Below, in pieces: positions 6,858-15,834 of a stretch of DNA of 53,233 nucleotides (its first letter is position 1; the number at the start of each line of letters is the position of its first letter). The translations under genes were made by a program, and so were the position numbers. The notes under the pieces were generated by a model, which had not been told where the DNA came from, made no database searches, and worked only from the letters and a program-made list of their open reading frames with translations. The DNA is from Accumulibacter sp. (GTDB taxonomy: Bacteria; Pseudomonadota; Gammaproteobacteria; Burkholderiales; Rhodocyclaceae): contig NZ_JAMTDX010000002.1 of the NCBI RefSeq assembly GCF_023806625.1, positions 1 to 53,233 of the forward strand, in the 5' to 3' direction.

Positions 6858-8528
6858 CTATCCGTCCTGCGGGAACATCAGCTCGGCAATATCTGCGCAC
6901 CCGGGAAACCGCATGAGCGCCTTGCGCGCGTCGTCGGCTGCCAAACCCTCTTTACCCTTCGTGTGTCGATCGACCAGCCATCCAGCAATCATGTCCGGTC
7001 TCCAAAGCGAACCGCCGCCTCGGCCCCTCTTACCCTCGCCAACCCGGCACTCCAGCAAGCCGTACCGTGCGGCTTCAGACATCTTGTCTTTCCACCATCT
7101 TTCGTTCTCGACCGGATCGCGCTTGACAGGAAAGTTTCTTCGGATCAGATCAGCACTAGCAGGCTGGCACGAACCATTGGCGGATTCTTCGATTTCTTCT
7201 TCGGCACCAAAATCTTCCGATTCGATCTGCTCCACGTGCGAGAGCGCAAACAAGCCGCTTTCGAGAGGGGGGAAAGCCCTCCTTATCTTTTCCTTGGGGA
7301 AGGACCCTTCTGTCCCACCGAAATTAGGATGAATGTCCAGCAGCCGCGACTCGCGTAGCTTGACTCGCACTGATTGTTCGGGATAGACCCCGGGATACTT
7401 GCCCCATCGCTCGAACAGTTGCGCTCCAGTGATATATCGTTCGACCGGAACGAAACTGGCGATGTGGTCCTCACGAAACCAGCAGGCCATCAGCGGCGAT
7501 ATGTAGTCGTGTCCAAGTTCGTGATGAAAGTAGAACCGGGGCGGATGCCGCATTTCGTTAGCGTGCATGTAGGCGATGAGACCGCCATTGCTGGGGCCAT
7601 CCCAGATCCAGGCCGCGACTTCTTCGGGGGTTGCATCGAACCTCTTTCTCAGCAGCCTCAGGGCCTTGGGGTAAGCAATGTATCGCGGAGCCCACTGCTG
7701 TTCTTCGCACCGCTTGCCTTCTCCTCCTGCGGTCAGCGCTCGTTCAGGATAGCCGTCGCCACCGGCACGCCACGCGTTCTCCTCCAGGCGGTCCAGATCA
7801 GCAAGCTGTGCTTCCAATCTCCCGAGATCATCCTCCCTTTCGATCCGCTGCCCGGATGTCGGTGTCGCGATGGCATCCCACGTCGCCTTGTGCCTCGCGA
7901 TGGTTTGCTCAATCTCGAGCTTCTCCCTGAAGACTCTCCACCACCGCATTCGTTCAGAGCGAGTCGCCGGATCTTCGCGGTAATCCCACTGCTTGGCCAA
8001 ACGGATCCTCTGTCTGGTCGATAGCGACTGCCAAGGCAACGGCCACAGTTCCCTCCTCACGCGGTCTGACAAGTCCTGCGGGAGATCGCACAGGGGCTTG
8101 TCGAACCAGCCGTCCAGCGCTGCCGCCAGACTCGAAAAGCACGATCGGACCACGACCTGGCTTTCACCCGCGCTGGCGGCGGCCCAGACTTCGCGAACCA
8201 GATCGACGGGAAACGGGACATCCACCTTCGTCTGGGCCAAGTATAGAGATAGCCACCACAGGAATGCCCTGGCCTCCACTACTTGATCGCCCGCTCGGTC
8301 CATAACCTCGGGGCGAACGATTTTCAGTTGCTGATCGGCAAACGCAGCGCGAAGAGTCTCCTCGCTGACGCGGACGCGGTCACTCGGGCAACAAAGCATT
8401 TCTATAGCGTTGCCATGGTCATCCCGTGCCGGAATATGGCCGGCAGCCAGCCGCAGCGCGTCCTCCAGTAGCCAGCAGAGGCGCCCGTCGGCATCGCAAC
8501 TGAGGAAGGGAGAATAGTCTGTTTGCAT
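6858..8528 (-). CDS. Unrecognised 556-aa island protein
   Basis: The ATG at 8528 is preceded by CAGGAG. I do not recognise a family. Visible features are a Trp-rich N-terminal half with repeated charged helices (RQRIRLAKQWDYRED, RMRWWRVFREKLEIEQTIARHK), suggesting coiled coil around residues 170-260, and a central FYFHHELGHDYISPLMACWF segment near residue 335. The HELGH spacing matches HExxH, but lacks other support for a metalloprotease. The C-terminal part is acidic (SEDFGAEEEIEE) followed by a possible winged-helix region. It is transcribed leftward, separate from alpA by the palindrome region, and its 5' end faces the defence operon across a 632-bp gap. Cargo or regulatory roles are both possible. 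Confidence 0.6.
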   Translation of the reverse strand: MQTDYSPFLSCDADGRLCWLLEDALRLAAGHIPARDDHGNAIEMLCCPSDRVRVSEETLRAAFADQQLKIVRPEVMDRAGDQVVEARAFLWWLSLYLAQTKVDVPFPVDLVREVWAAASAGESQVVVRSCFSSLAAALDGWFDKPLCDLPQDLSDRVRRELWPLPWQSLSTRQRIRLAKQWDYREDPATRSERMRWWRVFREKLEIEQTIARHKATWDAIATPTSGQRIEREDDLGRLEAQLADLDRLEENAWRAGGDGYPERALTAGGEGKRCEEQQWAPRYIAYPKALRLLRKRFDATPEEVAAWIWDGPSNGGLIAYMHANEMRHPPRFYFHHELGHDYISPLMACWFREDHIASFVPVERYITGAQLFERWGKYPGVYPEQSVRVKLRESRLLDIHPNFGGTEGSFPKEKIRRAFPPLESGLFALSHVEQIESEDFGAEEEIEESANGSCQPASADLIRRNFPVKRDPVENERWWKDKMSEAARYGLLECRVGEGKRGRGGGSLWRPDMIAGWLVDRHTKGKEGLAADDARKALMRFPGCADIAELMFPQDG

Positions 8529-9160
8529 CGCAGGACTCCTGAGTTACCGGGACTCTGCCGGACGACAAAATACGGCGCTGGCAGATCTGCCAATTTTAAC
8601 CGCCCTCGCGGCACCGGCTTCGGGCCGCTGATCGCTTTCCGCCTCTCAACAGGCCTCGCGGCGATCCTCCCCGCGTGTCGATCCATGGACGTGGTCGACA
8701 GTCAGACGCGTGGCTTCAACGAGACGTCGCCTCGTATATCCTGCCGAACTGGCCGACACCTCGAACGGCGCGTCAATGAAGTTCCACGATGGCACGATAG
8801 AGACCCTGGCCTGCGCCGTGCTTCGAGCCTGCCCGGTAGCACTTCATCGTCTTCAGCGCGGACCAATCTGCGGCCGCTCCTCGAACCATGTCAGCCCCCG
8901 CCTCTCGATTGCCGGGAATCGCTTCGGGAAGGTGGATTCCTTACGGAGTGCTCCGGTACACTGCGGAACTTCGTGGGAGGGTGGGTCAGGATCCTCGCCG
9001 GCTGCGATGCGCCGTCGAAGAGGCGCCAGGAGTCGTCGGCAACTGTTCCCGAACATCCTCGTGCATCAGGCATATCACGCGAGATGAGCGACAGTCGGAC
9101 GGACGTTGCCCCGGCGGTGGCTGAGGTCATCCCGCACCGAGCAGCGAGGGAGAACCAGCG
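8529..9160. other. 632-bp divergent control region
   Basis: This stretch separates the leftward 556-aa gene from the rightward defence operon. Frames spanning it encode Arg/Ser/Pro-rich sequence without motifs or ribosome binding sites, so I call no gene. It should contain the promoters for both directions. I could not identify a clear -35/-10 pair or an operator. Its unusual length for this compact island leaves room for a small RNA or a regulator site. Confidence 0.5.
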
Positions 9161-12100
9161 ATGAAAACCGTACGCGACGCCTGCCAGTTGCAGCCCACCG
9201 CACTGGCGATCAAGCTCAGCGACCAGATTGAGCAGCTTGATGAGTTGATCGCCGGCGAAGGCAACGGTGCGGACTTCTTCGCGCGCACCTTCATCACCCA
9301 GGGTATGAAGGATCTGATCGCCGAAGGCATCGCGCGGCTGGCCGGGGCGTCCTCACAGGCGGTGTTCCACCTGAAGCAGGCCATGGGTGGCGGCAAAACG
9401 CACTTGCTGGTCGGATTCGGTCTCCTGGCCAAGCACGCCAGCCTGCGTGCCAAGTACTGCGCGGGCATCGCCCACGCCGACGCGTTCCACGGCGCGGCCA
9501 TCGCTGCCTTCAACGGGCGCAACAACCCGGATCACTTCTTCTGGGGAGAGATCGCCAATCAGCTGCGCAAGGGTGAGCAGTTCCGCAACTTCTGGACGAG
9601 CGGACCGAAGGCGCCGGACGAGAAGGATTGGCTCAAGCTGTTCGAGGGAGATCAGCCGGTCTTGATCCTGCTCGATGAGATGCCGCCATACTTCCACTAC
9701 CTGGACACCCAGAAGGTGGGCAACGGCACGGTGGCGGACATCGCGACCCGGGCCTTCGCGAACCTGCTGACGGCTGCGGGCAAGAAGAAGAACGTCTGTA
9801 TCGTCGTCTCCGACCTCGCGGCGGCGTACGACACCGGTGGCAAGCTGATCAACAAGGCGCTTGCCGACGCGCGGTCCGAGCTGGGCCGCCAGGAACGGAA
9901 CATCACCCCGGTCGATCTGGCCGCGAACGAGATCTACGACATCCTGCGCAAACGGCTGTTCTCCAAGCTGCCGGACAAGGGCGAGATCGAGGACATCGCC
10001 GACGTCTACGGACGCAAGCTCGAAGAGGCGGCGAAGTCCAAGACGGCCAACCGTGGCGCGGAGGCGATCGCCGACGAGATCGTCGCCACGTACCCGTTCC
10101 ACCCGCGGCTGAAGAATGTCGTCGCGCTGTTCAAGGAGAACGAGCAGTTCAAGCAGACGCGGGGGCTGATCGAGCTGGTGTCACGCTTGTTGAAGTCGGT
10201 GTGGAACCGAAGCGCGAACGACGTGTTCCTGATCGGACCGCAGCACTTCGACTTCTCGGTGACGGAGGTGCGCGACAAGCTGACCGAGATCTCCGGGATG
10301 CGCGACGTGATCGCCAAGGACCTGTGGGATTCGCAGCAATCGGCGCATGCGCAGGTGATCGACCTGCAGACGGGGAAGGAGGCCGCGACGCAGGTGGGCG
10401 CGCTGCTGATGACGGCAAGCCTGTCCACGGCGGTGAACGCCGTCAAGGGCCTGACCCGCGAGGAGATGGTCGAGTGCCTCGTGTCGCCGCTGCGCGAGCC
10501 GTCGGACTTTCTGGCGGCTTTCGAGGATCTGGAAAAGGTCGCCTGGTACCTGCACCACACGCCGGAGGGGCGGTTCTACTTCGACCGGCAGGAGAACCTC
10601 ACCAAGTTGCTGCAAAGCCTGGCGCAGGATGCCCCGGACAACCTGGTCGACGACCTGATCCGGCATCGCCTGCGCGACATGTTCAAGGCGCATCGCAAGA
10701 CGGTCTACGACGAGGTCCTGCCCCTGCCCAAGCTGGAGGAGGTCGCCGACCGGGTGCGCCGTGGGCGTGTGCTCCTCGTGGTCAGCCCGGACGCGAAGAT
10801 CCCGCCGGACGAAGTGCAGAAATTCTTCGACGGCCTGAGCCAGAAGAACAACCTGTGCGTGCTGACCGGCGACAAGACGGCGATGGGCAGCGTCGAGAAG
10901 GCGGCCAGGCAATTGTTTGCCGCGCAAAAGGCCGACGGCCGCATCCCGAAGGGACACCCGCAGCGCGAGGACCTGGAGCGCAAGCAGCAGACCTACGAGC
11001 AGGACTTCAACGCCACGGTTCTGAGCCTGTTCGACAAGGTGCTTTTCCCGATCCAGCGTGCGGGCAAACCGGCGCAACTTGCGAGCAAGCCGCTGGACAT
11101 GACCCGGGACGCGAGCAAGCCCTTCAACGGGGAAGAACAGATCGAGAAAACGCTGACCTCCAACCCACTGAAGCTGTACCTGGACGTCGAGAAGGAGTTC
11201 GACGCGATCCGCGACAAGGCGCAGGACCTGCTGTGGCCGGAGAACCAGGACGAGACGCGGTGGTCGGATGCGGCCGATCGCTATGCCGAGCAGGCGGGCA
11301 TGCCGTGGTTGCCTCCACGAGGGCTGGACAGCCTGAAGACGATCGCCTGCAACCGAGGTCTGTGGGAAGACCTCGGAACGGGCTATGTCACCAAGAAGCC
11401 CAGGAAGAAGCGCACCAGTGCGCAGATCGTGGCCGAACCGGAGTTCGGGGACGAGGGTCGGGTGCGCCTGCGAGTGAACCCGGTCAATGCAGGCCCAGCC
11501 CCGCGCATCCACTTTGCCGAGGAGGCGACGGCCACCGATTCCAGCCCCACGCTGAAGGAGAACCCGTACTCGACGACGGCGCTGCGGGTCAGCTTTCTCG
11601 TGTGCGACGTGTCCGGGCAGTACGAGGTGGGCGACCCCGTGACCTGGTCCAACCAGCTCACGCTGCGCAACCGGCTCACGGAGAAGGCCGGCAAGCGCGT
11701 GGTCGAGCTGTTCGTGGCGCCGCGCGGCGACATCCGCTACACGCTCGACGGCAGCGAACCGCGGGAGGGCGTGCCGTACAGCGAGGGCTTTGAGATCGGC
11801 GACGAGGATGTTCTTGTGCGCGCCTTCGCCACTGCAGAGGGACTTGAGGCCAAGGCGGACTTCCGCTTTCCGGCGCGGGGCAAGAAGGGCGTGCAGGTCG
11901 ACGAGGTCAAGCCGGCGCGCCTGGTGTCACGAACCGGCCGCAAGCTCGATTCGCGGGCCAGTACCTTCGAGGGCCTGAATCAGGCCACCGACAAGTCGGT
12001 CGAATTCGAGAACGTGACGCTCACCGTAGGGCAGGGCAGCAAGGTGGCCCAGATCGCCGTCGGCGAGGTGCGCGTGGACTCGGCGTTCATCACGGCACTG

Positions 12101-12244
12101 CTGGAGAAGGTGCTGGAGAAGTTCGCGCCGGACACGCCGGTGACCATGACCTTCCGCAAGGCGCACTTCGCATCCGGGCACGACCTCAAGGACTTTGCGG
12201 GCAAGCTGGGTATCGAGCTTGATCAGGCGGACGTGGAGCAATGA
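9161..12244 (+). CDS. DUF499-family ATPase of an Hma-type defence operon
   Basis: A 1027-aa protein. The ATG at 9161 has GAGGGA at 9146-9151. The P-loop AMGGGKTHLL is at residues 74-83 and Walker B VLILLDEMPPY is around residues 167-177. This combination and the YFHYLDTQ context are typical of the DUF499 ATPases found with DUF1156 methylases. A middle alpha-helical region and a C-terminal beta-rich part (LRVNPVNAGPAPRIHF; YTLDGSEPREG, chitobiase-like fold) follow. The family is predicted to couple ATP hydrolysis to DNA recognition in antiviral systems that also contain a methylase and a PLD-helicase. It is the first of four overlapping genes, with the next start inside its stop (ATGA). High GC and good codon regularity suggest it is intact. 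The biochemical role is not established by sequence. Confidence 0.88.
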   Translation: MKTVRDACQLQPTALAIKLSDQIEQLDELIAGEGNGADFFARTFITQGMKDLIAEGIARLAGASSQAVFHLKQAMGGGKTHLLVGFGLLAKHASLRAKYCAGIAHADAFHGAAIAAFNGRNNPDHFFWGEIANQLRKGEQFRNFWTSGPKAPDEKDWLKLFEGDQPVLILLDEMPPYFHYLDTQKVGNGTVADIATRAFANLLTAAGKKKNVCIVVSDLAAAYDTGGKLINKALADARSELGRQERNITPVDLAANEIYDILRKRLFSKLPDKGEIEDIADVYGRKLEEAAKSKTANRGAEAIADEIVATYPFHPRLKNVVALFKENEQFKQTRGLIELVSRLLKSVWNRSANDVFLIGPQHFDFSVTEVRDKLTEISGMRDVIAKDLWDSQQSAHAQVIDLQTGKEAATQVGALLMTASLSTAVNAVKGLTREEMVECLVSPLREPSDFLAAFEDLEKVAWYLHHTPEGRFYFDRQENLTKLLQSLAQDAPDNLVDDLIRHRLRDMFKAHRKTVYDEVLPLPKLEEVADRVRRGRVLLVVSPDAKIPPDEVQKFFDGLSQKNNLCVLTGDKTAMGSVEKAARQLFAAQKADGRIPKGHPQREDLERKQQTYEQDFNATVLSLFDKVLFPIQRAGKPAQLASKPLDMTRDASKPFNGEEQIEKTLTSNPLKLYLDVEKEFDAIRDKAQDLLWPENQDETRWSDAADRYAEQAGMPWLPPRGLDSLKTIACNRGLWEDLGTGYVTKKPRKKRTSAQIVAEPEFGDEGRVRLRVNPVNAGPAPRIHFAEEATATDSSPTLKENPYSTTALRVSFLVCDVSGQYEVGDPVTWSNQLTLRNRLTEKAGKRVVELFVAPRGDIRYTLDGSEPREGVPYSEGFEIGDEDVLVRAFATAEGLEAKADFRFPARGKKGVQVDEVKPARLVSRTGRKLDSRASTFEGLNQATDKSVEFENVTLTVGQGSKVAQIAVGEVRVDSAFITALLEKVLEKFAPDTPVTMTFRKAHFASGHDLKDFAGKLGIELDQADVEQ

Positions 12245-12825
12245 CGCAGAAGGAAGCAACGGCCACGACGGTCGACTTCGGGGCGCCGGACAAGTTCGGG
12301 GCGCATGTCTTCCGCGTCGAGATCCCGGCGGCGCGGAACGAGTCGGTCGTCATCGTCGAGGACTACGGTTATCGAGGCCATGAGGCGGGCGTTCCTCGTG
12401 ACGAGCAGCGAGTCGTGTTGACCCGGCGCGTCTGGTCAGCCATCGCCGATGTGGCGCGACGGGAGTTCAACGATCGCCTGAAGGCCGCCAAGGCAACCAC
12501 GGGGCGTTGGCACTCCGGGACGAATCTCGTCGATCGCCTGCTCGGGAAGGAGCTGTGCGTTCTGGCCTGGGCGGCGGAGACCGCGAACGACGAGCAGCTC
12601 GCCGTGATCGGCAGCCGCTGGGCGGCGCTGCGGCCCGAAGAGCGCTGGTGGCTCTTCGCGATGACCGTCGCCGAGTCCGGCCTGCCTCATGACACGCAGC
12701 GCGGATGGCGGCGTGCACTGTTCTCCGCGCTGTCAGACGGAGAGAAACCAGCGCCAGGCCGCAGGCGTCGGCGACCCGTCGAAGACGACTTGTTCCGCCT
12801 GCCGTTGTTCAGGGAGACCGAATGA
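12241..12825 (+). CDS. DUF3780-like protein of the defence operon
   Basis: A 194-aa protein overlapping both neighbours by 4 bp (ATGA at 12241 and at 12822), so translation is coupled through the operon. The pattern FGxPxxFGAHVFRVEIP...VVIVEDYGYR near the start and LCVLAWAAE...RPEERWWLFAMT in the middle match what I recall of DUF3780, the small partner of DUF499/DUF1156. It ends with a very basic RRRRRP segment and then FRLPLF. No catalytic motif is seen. It probably acts as a complex subunit or a specificity factor, which is an inference from its conserved position. Confidence 0.75.
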   Translation: MTQKEATATTVDFGAPDKFGAHVFRVEIPAARNESVVIVEDYGYRGHEAGVPRDEQRVVLTRRVWSAIADVARREFNDRLKAAKATTGRWHSGTNLVDRLLGKELCVLAWAAETANDEQLAVIGSRWAALRPEERWWLFAMTVAESGLPHDTQRGWRRALFSALSDGEKPAPGRRRRRPVEDDLFRLPLFRETE

Positions 12826-15800
12826 GTTCGGGTGTGGTTCCGTTTTCGCTGAAGGATGCGCCGGCGCTTATTGAGCGGCTACTGCCCGTCCAGAAGCTTT
12901 CGGCTGAGGCGTACAAGGAGCAAATGGCGAATGTCGGAAAGACGCTCACCGCACTTGGAAGCTATTGGAAGGGTCGTAAGCCGCTCATTCTCAACAAGGC
13001 CTGCATCTTGGGTTGTCTCCTGCCTGCCACCGGGAATCAGGCGCGGGACCTGGAGATCTTTGAGAAGCTGATGGCAATGGACGCGGAGTCCTTCGCCATC
13101 CGCCGGAAGCGGCGTCCAAGGCCCAAGGAAGTCCTTGAACGGTTATCGATCGCGAAGATCGTTGACTACTTCGATGCTTCGCCAGAAGGTGTCTTGCCCG
13201 CCTCCGCTCCAGTCGACTGGACACGGCCCGAGTACGCGGACGTAAGGGTTTCATGGCGAGAGGACCTGCCCGAGCGAGATCGCCGCAGGCTCGAGTCGCA
13301 GATGCTCCCGCGCGTTTCATATCGGGCGTTGGTCGAGGAGGCGAGACGCCCAGAAGAGGTCATCGACGCGGTCGACCTTCACATCTGGGAGGAAGTCAAC
13401 GCCCACCTGGGGACGAGTGCACGAACGTTCCCAGAGTTGGTCGAGCAGCTCGGCATCATGCGGTTCGGCCATCGTCCCCGGGTGGCCGACACTTTCTGCG
13501 GCTCTGGACAGATTCCGTTTGAAGCGGCTCGGTTGGGCTGCGACGTCTACGCCTCTGACCTGAACCCCGTAGCGTGCATGCTGACATGGGGTGCATTTTA
13601 CGTCGTTGGCGCGGCAGAAGAAGACCGTAGGCAACTTGCGCAAAGTCAACGAGCACTTGTCGAGAGAGTGCAGTCCGAGATCGATCGCTTGGAAATAGAA
13701 GTCGACGGGCAGGGCTGGCGGGCCAAGTCATTTCTCTATTGCCTGGAAGCAAAGTGCCCCCAAACAGGATGGGTGGTTCCTCTGTTGCCTTCCTTGGTGA
13801 TTGGAAAGATCGATAGAGCGATCGCTGTACTTGTGCCGGACGGCAGGAGCCGGCGCTATGGAATTGATATCCACACAGGTGTCAGCGATGAAGAGCTTGC
13901 CACCGCGGAAAAGGGGACTGTTCGTGCCGACGGGCGGGGTCAAGACCCCTACCTCATTCACACCGTAGCTGGGGTTGAGTACCGAACGAAGATATCCACA
14001 CTGCGCGGCGACTACCGAAGGGCAGACGGCTCCACAGGGAATCGATTGCGGTTGTGGGACAAGAGTGACTTCAGGCCCCGTCCGGACGACATCTTTCAGG
14101 AGCGACTTTACTGCATTCACTGGATGCGGCCACGGCCTCACGGGCGGCTGTTTGACTATGAATTTCGCGCCGTAACTGAGGCGGACCTAGAGCGAGGGAG
14201 GATCGTCGAGAAATACGTGGCCGATCGCCTCGCAGAGTGGCAGGAAAGTGGCTTGGTTCCGGACATGCGTATCGAACCCGGAGAGAAGACCGACGAGCCA
14301 ATCCGTACGAGAGGCTGGACTCACTGGCATCACTTGTTCAATGCGAGACAGCTTCTCTACTTCGGCCTCTTGTTTTCGGGCTTGAAGAGATCGGAGGCAC
14401 AACCAGAGCTTTACTTATTCGCGACAAAGGCGCTTGACTGGGGGAGTCGCCTTTGTCGTTGGTACTCCCGCTGGGAGAAACCCGAGAATATCTTTTACAA
14501 CCAAGCGCTCAACACGTTGTTCAACTACGGTGCTCGGAGCTGGCACTTCCTCTCAGCAACAATGTTGACCAACCCTGCGCACTTCCCGCTCGCAGAGGTC
14601 TCGGCAACGACCCAGTGTGTGGCTGCAGATGAGATGGAAGCCACCGCGGAGATCTTCGTCACAGATCCGCCTTACGGCGACGCTGTGAATTACGAGGAAA
14701 TCCTTGAGGTGTTCATCGCTTGGCTCCGTAGGAACACACCAACGACATTCAGTAGTTGGACTTGGGATAGCCGTCGCGCTCTTGCCATCAAGGGAGAGGG
14801 CGAGGACTTCCGCCGTGGCATGGTCGCTGCCTACAAGCGCATGACTGAGTGCATGCCCGACAACGGAATCCAGGTCATCATGTTCACGCATCAGTCCGGC
14901 TCGATCTGGGCTGACATGGCCAACATCGTGTGGGCATCAGGGCTCCACGTGACTGCAGCGTGGTATGTGGTCACGGAAACAGATAGCGCCCTTCGCGCGG
15001 GCAGCTACGTAAAGGGCACGGTGCTGCTCGTGCTCCGCAAGCGTCAGGGCACGCTCAAGACGACGCGCGACGATCTGGCCTGGGAGATCCAGGAGGAAGT
15101 CGAGAAGCAGGTAGCTGACCTGATCGGCCTCAATCAGCAAGCCAGGGGACTCTACCGCGACGAGAACGTCTTCGAGGACGCGGACATCCAGATGGCGGGC
15201 TATGCGGCAGCGCTGAGGGTGCTGACCCGCTACGCGATCATCGATGGCCGGGACATGACGGCCGAAGCGATTCGGCCCCGCGTCAAAGGGGAGACGACCT
15301 TCGTCGACGGCCTGATCGCCTTCGCCGTCGACACGGCCAACCAGTGTCTAGTCCCGCAGGGGATTGTGAAGGCGCAGTGGGATCGCCTGTCGGGTGCAGA
15401 GCGCTTCTACCTGAAGATGCTCGACATGGAAGCGCGCGGCGCGAAGACGCTGGACAACTACCAGAACTTTGCCAAGGCGTTCAAGGTCCGCGACTTCAAG
15501 CCGCTGTTGGCCAGCCACAAGGCGAACGGCGCACGGCTGAAGAGCGCCGTCGAGTTCGGCCGGTCCGAGATGAGCGAAGGCTCCGAGTTCCATCAGTCGA
15601 CACTGCGGGCCGCGCTCTACGCGCTGATGGAGTTGCAGAAGGGCCTCGACGGCGCCGAGGTGCTGGCACACCTGACGCTGACCGTCCCCAACTACTACGG
15701 CGACATGACCCAGCGCGCCCTGGTTGCGGATCTGGCCGAGTACCTGGCCAAGCGGTTGGACGCGATCAGGCCCGACGAGGCCAGCGCAGCGCGCGTGCTG

Positions 15801-15833
15801 CGCGAACTGGTGAAGAACCAGCGCCTTGGCTGA
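12822..15833 (+). CDS. DUF1156-containing adenine/cytosine-N4 DNA methyltransferase
   Basis: A 1003-aa protein. The ATG at 12822 overlaps the preceding stop and has AGGGAG upstream; the longer open frame upstream overlaps the DUF3780 gene and is not real. Methylase motif I is DTFCGSGQIPFEAARLG at about residues 222-238. The catalytic motif IV is DPPYGDAVNY at about 616, which by family means amino-methylation (N6-adenine or N4-cytosine). About 380 residues lie between them, including CLEAKCPQTGWVVPLLPS, the Cys-containing segment typical of DUF1156 enzymes, and a likely target recognition region. It would mark host DNA while the ATPase and helicase act on unmarked DNA. The first two thirds look less GC-rich than the last third, hinting at a recombinant gene. 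Confidence 0.9.
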   Translation: MSSGVVPFSLKDAPALIERLLPVQKLSAEAYKEQMANVGKTLTALGSYWKGRKPLILNKACILGCLLPATGNQARDLEIFEKLMAMDAESFAIRRKRRPRPKEVLERLSIAKIVDYFDASPEGVLPASAPVDWTRPEYADVRVSWREDLPERDRRRLESQMLPRVSYRALVEEARRPEEVIDAVDLHIWEEVNAHLGTSARTFPELVEQLGIMRFGHRPRVADTFCGSGQIPFEAARLGCDVYASDLNPVACMLTWGAFYVVGAAEEDRRQLAQSQRALVERVQSEIDRLEIEVDGQGWRAKSFLYCLEAKCPQTGWVVPLLPSLVIGKIDRAIAVLVPDGRSRRYGIDIHTGVSDEELATAEKGTVRADGRGQDPYLIHTVAGVEYRTKISTLRGDYRRADGSTGNRLRLWDKSDFRPRPDDIFQERLYCIHWMRPRPHGRLFDYEFRAVTEADLERGRIVEKYVADRLAEWQESGLVPDMRIEPGEKTDEPIRTRGWTHWHHLFNARQLLYFGLLFSGLKRSEAQPELYLFATKALDWGSRLCRWYSRWEKPENIFYNQALNTLFNYGARSWHFLSATMLTNPAHFPLAEVSATTQCVAADEMEATAEIFVTDPPYGDAVNYEEILEVFIAWLRRNTPTTFSSWTWDSRRALAIKGEGEDFRRGMVAAYKRMTECMPDNGIQVIMFTHQSGSIWADMANIVWASGLHVTAAWYVVTETDSALRAGSYVKGTVLLVLRKRQGTLKTTRDDLAWEIQEEVEKQVADLIGLNQQARGLYRDENVFEDADIQMAGYAAALRVLTRYAIIDGRDMTAEAIRPRVKGETTFVDGLIAFAVDTANQCLVPQGIVKAQWDRLSGAERFYLKMLDMEARGAKTLDNYQNFAKAFKVRDFKPLLASHKANGARLKSAVEFGRSEMSEGSEFHQSTLRAALYALMELQKGLDGAEVLAHLTLTVPNYYGDMTQRALVADLAEYLAKRLDAIRPDEASAARVLRELVKNQRLG

Positions 15834-15834
15834 G

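Noticed and set aside
8523-9164. 213-aa frame in the gap before the ATPase gene
   Set aside because: No ribosome binding site, no motif, and composition of a shadow frame; it also runs across the ribosome binding site of the real gene.
10201-11793. Long Arg/Gly-rich frame inside the DUF499 gene
   Set aside because: High-GC shadow frame in the other phase; the DUF499 frame has motifs and a start with ribosome binding site.
12705-12821. Upstream extension of the methylase frame
   Set aside because: Overlaps the DUF3780 gene; the ATG at 12822 has a ribosome binding site and overlaps the previous stop by 4 bp.
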